Origin: Uloborus plumipes
Lineage: Eukaryota; Arthropoda; Arachnida; Araneae; Uloboridae
Length of the DNA: 64,000 bases
Assembly: GCA_038373865.1 (NCBI GenBank)
Contig: JAXGGA010001112.1
Location: 1 to 64,000, forward strand
Direction of reading: 5' to 3'
Position 1 is the first letter of the stretch. Every line of letters begins with the position of its first letter. The notes below the pieces were generated by a model. That model did not search any database, was not told the DNA's origin, and saw nothing but the letters and a program-made list of their open reading frames with translations. Position numbers and translations under genes: made by a program. Below, piece by piece: positions 58,718-64,000 of this stretch.

Positions 58718-58855
58718 TTGCTAATTTGATATCAAACTTCAATTTTCATTTTAAGTTTTTAATATTCACCATTATTGTTTCATTGTTTTTGGGATTTATT
58801 ATTAAATAAAACGACCTTTTTCTCAGAAATTGCAGCATTACTAAATTAAATTCCG

Positions 58856-59066
58856 TGAGGTAACAGCCCCATGGGACCAAGTACTACTATGCCCCTCTCA
58901 ATTTTTGTGACGGAGAACTCAGGCTACGAAGACACGACTTCCTGTTAAGAGATCAGCCTAACTGGATAAAGTAAAAGGCTACGTCTACCGTGCCAAACAC
59001 AGAAATCGTACCCAGGTCTGCGGCGTGGAAGTGCGAAGAGCTATCACCTAGCCACTGGGCTTCGAC
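58856..59066 (-). mobile_element. tRNA-like SINE fragment, third type
   Basis: On the minus strand AGCCCAGTGGCTAGGTGATA resembles an A box and ACCTGGGTACGATTTCTG a degenerate B box. A body follows with AACAGGAAGTCGTGTCTTCG and CATGGGGCTGTTACC. It is richer in GC than its flanks. No target duplication was found, so the limits are approximate. Confidence 0.55.
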
Positions 59067-62000
59067 ACACAAAAATAACATTGCTAGTTATAACCTTCGT
59101 ATTACTAATATTCGAAGCAGTCCAAAAAAGTTAGCCTGAAAATGGAATATTTTCTAGTTGAAATTAAGTACCTTTGTTAAGTATTGTATAAAACGTACTT
59201 TATTTAATTTATTTTTTAAAACCTATTTAGATTTGATGTTCGTGTAAAATTTTGTTGCAACCCAATTCTGCATTTGTTTCTTCTGCTTGAACGCTTACAC
59301 ATTGGAAAAAAAAAGACTTGAGTTTTAAATGTTCCTATTAAAAAAATGACAAAAAACAATAACTACGAGTTGGAATTTACTGAAGCCTAATGTACAAAAA
59401 AATGCATTTAGTGTCGTATAACAAAGTTACTATGTTTTACTTCAAAATAATAAGAATTATGTTAAGAAATTCATTAATAAATCAAAATCCCTTTTGAAAA
59501 CAAATTACATGCTCTTAATATATATTGATAATGAATACCCATAAACATTAACTTAAAAATTCATTCTTAATATTGACATTGAAATTTATTTCGAATATTC
59601 AGCAGAGGTGTAAGCATTTAAGAAGTCGAGTCATTTAAAATGTAGTTTTTTTCGTCATGTGAAAACAGTGTGTTCGAAGTATAATCATTGAAAAACACTG
59701 CTCAATGTTTTAATAATCCTTTTTTTCTAATGGAATAAAAACTAAACTCATTTATAATCCCTTAAAATAGTTTTATTTCTTCAGCAGATGATTACTTTTA
59801 ATTATTGCCCATGAACGCTCTAAAGTTAATCCTCTTTGAGCATTAAGGAAAAAATGGATTGATAAAAATCAAAACATGTGATAATAACTTTTGCAGTCCT
59901 TTAGTTCAATTAATTCTTTCAATTAGTGCAAAAAACTGTTCATTTTAAAAACTGATACATGATAAGTAGTGGTTACAGCAGTAAAATTATGTCTTAGCAT
60001 AGCATGAAAATTACTAACTCTTTTAAGATTAAAGGATAAATTGGAGCAGCATATATTATTTCTCAAAGGTTTGTATGTGTGTGCGTGTGTTTTTTTGGAG
60101 GGAAGGCAATAATTTTCTTAATACTAAATCAACACTTATCGCTAAGGCATAGTTTAAAAAAAAAAAATAAGTGATTTCGGGAAAAAAAAACATTTTACAG
60201 TTAGGTTGTTTTCTCAATCTCGAATTACTAAGACCCAAAATGTTAAAGATCAAGGTGGTATTGATAAAATTTCTAATATCATGGTAATGTGGCAGTGTAC
60301 AGATACAAAGTTAAATTTTGACCAGAAAGGTGTTATAGATAGTTTTATACTATTATAGTACTATATACTATTATAGTACATACAAAAAAAAAGAAAAATG
60401 TTTGATTACATTGGGATGCGAGGAACCTCTATTGGATGCTAGAATATGCCAAGATATGTGCCGATAAAAAAGTTGTTACCAATGTACGGGTTTTATAGGA
60501 GATCAACTGATTCAAACAATTCAAAACTTCTGGTATGACTTTCGTAGTTCCTGCTTTTCTGCAAAGGGGAATAAAAGTTTATTTGTTAGCTCAGAGCCCG
60601 CAATAGGTATTTCAAGCAATCATTAAAACAACTGTTTTTCTTTTTTTTTCTTTTTTATGATTTTTCAAGAAAAACAGTGTCGTAACCGTCGTATAATATG
60701 AACAGTCGGGCAACATCAGGCTGAAGAGTTTAATCGAAGTCGCCCTTTTCTAAGGACGAGAAACTCTTAAGACCCAATGGAACTATCAGGAAGGCATTCG
60801 GACACCTTACTTGTCACTGCACCTTAAAACGGCATCTTATTATTATGGGTATCATTAATGAAACTATGATGGATCCGGATAATATTTTGAGTATTCGTAT
60901 AATCATGTTCCGAATCCCTTACTTCAGCTGAACTTCTCCCAGATAATGAGTATATGATCGTAAACAGCCGGGATAAATGGTTCAACGTTCCTCTGCGTCA
61001 AATAAGACAGCCGCAAACAAATATCGACGCAAAAAATCAACGAATAGTAATTAGTAAATTAACCTATAGTGATTTGAAAAGTTCAGTATTTTAGCAACGG
61101 AATAGTAGTGAAATAAATTTCTAGCCTCTAATTTCTTTCAACAAAACGCTTTTAAAAATAGCGTAACTGAAGTTTCAGGGAATTAATCGCAAACAAAAGC
61201 AAAACACACCTCAAAACTCGACAATACAAACTGGAACCGGTTTCTAGTACGTTAACTCCAGCTAGAGTACACAATAGAACAGGTTCATGTTCTTTCTAAC
61301 AGGGTGGGCAACCTTATGGTTAAAAAACGCTGGTATGTCGGTTTACCGTACCTATGTCAATTTTGGTGTATTTCCTGTAATGTGATGTTTTCAATGTTTA
61401 AAAATAAAACCTTTTACCAAACATTTTTTGAGCAATCAAAAAGAAATCTCCCCTCCCCCTTCCTGCTACTCCCTAGTTAGTCTGTTTAAAACAAATAGAG
61501 CTGTTTTTCTTGTGTTTCAAGTACAAGTTTGCTGTTTCATGAACTCAAAATACTACGAGATGAGAACTTGCGAAAAATACTTTTCATTTACAGTTTGCTT
61601 ATAGAAACAGGATATCTTTTTAGAATTTTTACCTCAATGCAACATTTAGAACCTATGCGAAAAAAATAAAGATTTTCTTCAAAAAGAGTAGCTTGAATAA
61701 TTGTGTACCCAAAATTGACACTATTTCATTCAGTCATTTTAACTTTAACTAATTCTAAATTTTTACACAATTCTTTATTTATGTCCTGAATGTTTCTAAA
61801 CCCTTGGAAAACACTATGAACAATGTGAAATCCTTTTACCTAGTAATATTTCATTTTAAACTCAAGTTATTCAACAGAATTTGTACTTGTATATAATTTT
61901 GTAAGTAATATGTAAATTATATAATGTGTAATTTATAATTGCTTTGAGCCATGAAGTTCCATTAAAAATCTTTAAAATTTACAATCATTCTAATTCGTGA

Positions 62001-64000
62001 CTTCAGCTATTTATAATTAATTAAAAAGAATAATTTTGCCCTTTCAAAACTTCTCCGCTGTGAGAAAAACGTTTCCTGCAACACACGTAATAAATGACTG
62101 AAATACTTTATGTTTCATTATATGTAAATTCCATTTCTTAAAAATCGTTTTAAAAGTGTTCTCTGAATTTTTATTCAACGTAAAACGTTGGAAATGAATG
62201 CAACTTATTTTGTTATCTTTCAGCTATTTTACGGAGCTTACATGCACCGCTTAAAATAACATTAAAGTCAAAAGGCAAAAGTACGCTACGTTTAATTTAT
62301 TCTAAGATTTATTCTTCGGCAAGTTTAAAAGCCCACAATTTGTTCATAACTAATATTTCGTTTCAAATACTGATTTGTATCTTGCTTACTTTTTAATTAT
62401 CAATAGTCATAATTCAAAAATTAATAAGGAAATGTGATCTTATTCCAAATAATGAACGTATACATTTTTCTGATGCAATAACATTTTTGTGGAGCATTGA
62501 AGTATCAAAAATCATTTGAAAAAAAAATATTTTAGAAATTAAATGCGAGTGCTATTTTATAGTTTTGAATTAAAAATTGATTATTATTGCAAGACAAACA
62601 TCTCTTATTCCTTTCACTTGCTTGAAATAAACAGTTAAAAACAAATAGAATCAATAATAGCGTTTTTGTATAAGAAATCAAATTGAAGAAGTTAAGCTGA
62701 AAAGAACAAGTTAATTTATTCGCTCAAACATAACTAGAAATAATTCATTTTTTCCACCATGACTTTAGCATTTTGAAATAATTTTCGTATTGGAAAATTA
62801 GTTGCTTTAAGGCTATTTAAACTACTAAAAATCTTAATGAAAAGAATGCATTTTTTAATAAGTAAAAAGCTGACTTAGAACTTAAAAATAGAACATGGAA
62901 TTGTTACAAAAAATGCTAAATTTAATGCATTAAAATATGTACTGCTCTTTTAATAATACGGGATGCGTATTTAAGCTGAATAAAGTATACATACTTAAAA
63001 GATATTGCATTAGAAAAATTATGCGTTACTAGTGATTCCACCATTCTTTTACTACGTGAAAAGAAACTAAATGTGAAAAACTACGAGAAAATTAATGGCA
63101 TGATAAAAGTTCTTAAAGCAATAATAAAATAATGCTCTGTATTGTATTAAAAAGAAGGAACAAATAAAATGATCTTTTCATTAAAATAAAGAAAAAGAAA
63201 ATGCTACTAATAAAACCTAGTATTACGCTTATGTTTGACGGTTGAAGATCATGTTTTGACTTAATAGTCCAGGCTAGAAGGCCATATACCTAAAACGTTT
63301 ATATATATGAGATTTTTTGGTTGCTTCTATATGAATTTGACCTGCTGATTCCGAATCCGATGAGTGCCAAACGCTAAACCTTGAGCATGTTTGTCAAAAT
63401 GGCGAAATCCAATATGGCTGCTGTAAAAGGTGTGAAGCAAATTAATGGAAAAGTGCGTGCAATGAAACATTTTATACACTTGAAAATGACTGTACTCTTT
63501 AGTCAAAATATAATTCTATTGAAAATTAATATTAACTTCTGGACGACTCTTGCCGCCTACCTTGAAAACTGCCTTTAGTTTTGACTCTAGTGCAGATTTA
63601 TTTGAACCTCTCATATTTCACTCATCATCAAATAAAGCAGTAGGATGAGGAGCCAGTTCATGACTAAATAATTTCTGCAAGTAAGCTTTCCCTTGATGAC
63701 TCCATTAAACCATATACCATTCTTGTGCCCGGTGTATGATTTGAATCACAGATTTTAGTCTTCTTTGCGGTGAACGTAGCCATTGTTTTAACCTTCTTAA
63801 TGTTTAGTGGCATCCTTGAGACCACGTTTTGTGTTATGCATGCCACTGTGTCTTGCCAATTTTACCCGAGTCCTCGGCATTTAAAGGAAAGCTCCTGGAG
63901 TAGTTTAACAAATATGGGTACTTCTAAGGCAGAAGTTTCAAGCAAATAGCTGAGCCCCTAATTTGTTTGCAATTCATCCAAAACTACAATATCGAGAGAT
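59067..64000. other. AT-rich intron or flank to the right edge
   Basis: No supported exon. GC-richer stretches at 60690-61010 and 63330-63660 have no recognised frame. Two good acceptors with phase-1 open frames (61523 and 62224) are discussed among the rejected items. Confidence 0.35.

Noticed and set aside
61523..61602. Possible terminal exon after CTTGTGTTTCAAG, phase 1, Cys-rich, ending at TAG
   Set aside because: It competes with the 62224 candidate and its composition is close to background; no independent support.
62224..62280. Possible next exon after TTATCTTTCAG, phase 1, 57 nt (reads AILRSLHAPLKITLKSKG)
   Set aside because: The phase and acceptor fit the plus-strand gene, but the donor (GTACGC) is poor and a frame of this length is common by chance.

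Overview
This is an AT-rich (by eye about 30% GC) eukaryotic window. It has long introns, three related tRNA-derived SINEs, many inverted-repeat DNA elements, and decayed Tc1/mariner, BEL/Pao and RNase H-bearing non-LTR remnants. That mix fits an arthropod, and the SINE style suggests a chelicerate such as a spider. This is an inference from repeat content; no conserved single-copy gene fixes the species. There is no bacterial-style gene layout, and most open frames here are chance frames or pieces of repeats.

The only host gene I support with some confidence is on the + strand. A 52-codon first coding exon (19987-20143) ends in a perfect GTAAGT donor. An 84-nt exon (55467-55550) lies 35.3 kb downstream in the same phase. 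The two join cleanly across the codon G|TG. The intron between them holds most of the mobile DNA, and the gene presumably continues past the right edge. The product is not recognised: a basic Cys-containing N-terminus followed by an acidic, disordered stretch. Weaker candidates are a two-exon - strand chain (12912-12820 and 10353-10234) and a three-exon + strand chain (14240-14787).

Layout. 0-5 kb: a decayed ORF with an adjacent hairpin repeat; a 2.8-kb inverted-repeat transposon (1460-4286) carrying two head-to-head copies of a decayed protein and interrupted by a 384-bp GTGAC-rich element; a SINE. 5-20 kb: a mariner transposase relic, a 170-bp tandem-repeat element, a Tc1 relic, a second SINE, candidate exons, and a foldback element with tRNA-like arms. 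20-35 kb (intron): a 1.9-kb GTGAC-rich element with an inserted tRNA-Glu-like SINE, several copies of one MITE family, a 2-kb element carrying seven copies of GTAACTTACGTTAC, and a BEL/Pao integrase relic abutting a Tc1 relic. 35-55 kb (intron): a 2.8-kb near-perfect foldback, nested short elements, a 5.5-kb element with TIRs of about 0.5 kb containing a 1.3-kb G/C-run minisatellite and nested MITE and SINE insertions, a hairpin MITE, and a non-LTR relic with a microsatellite tail. 55-64 kb: the second exon, two more SINE-like repeats, a MITE, then unremarkable AT-rich DNA.

The most interesting signals are the nested insertion with an empty site in the same window (which gives a 2-bp target duplication for the GTGAC family), the long intronic inverted repeats expected to fold into dsRNA in the pre-mRNA, and the G/C minisatellite.
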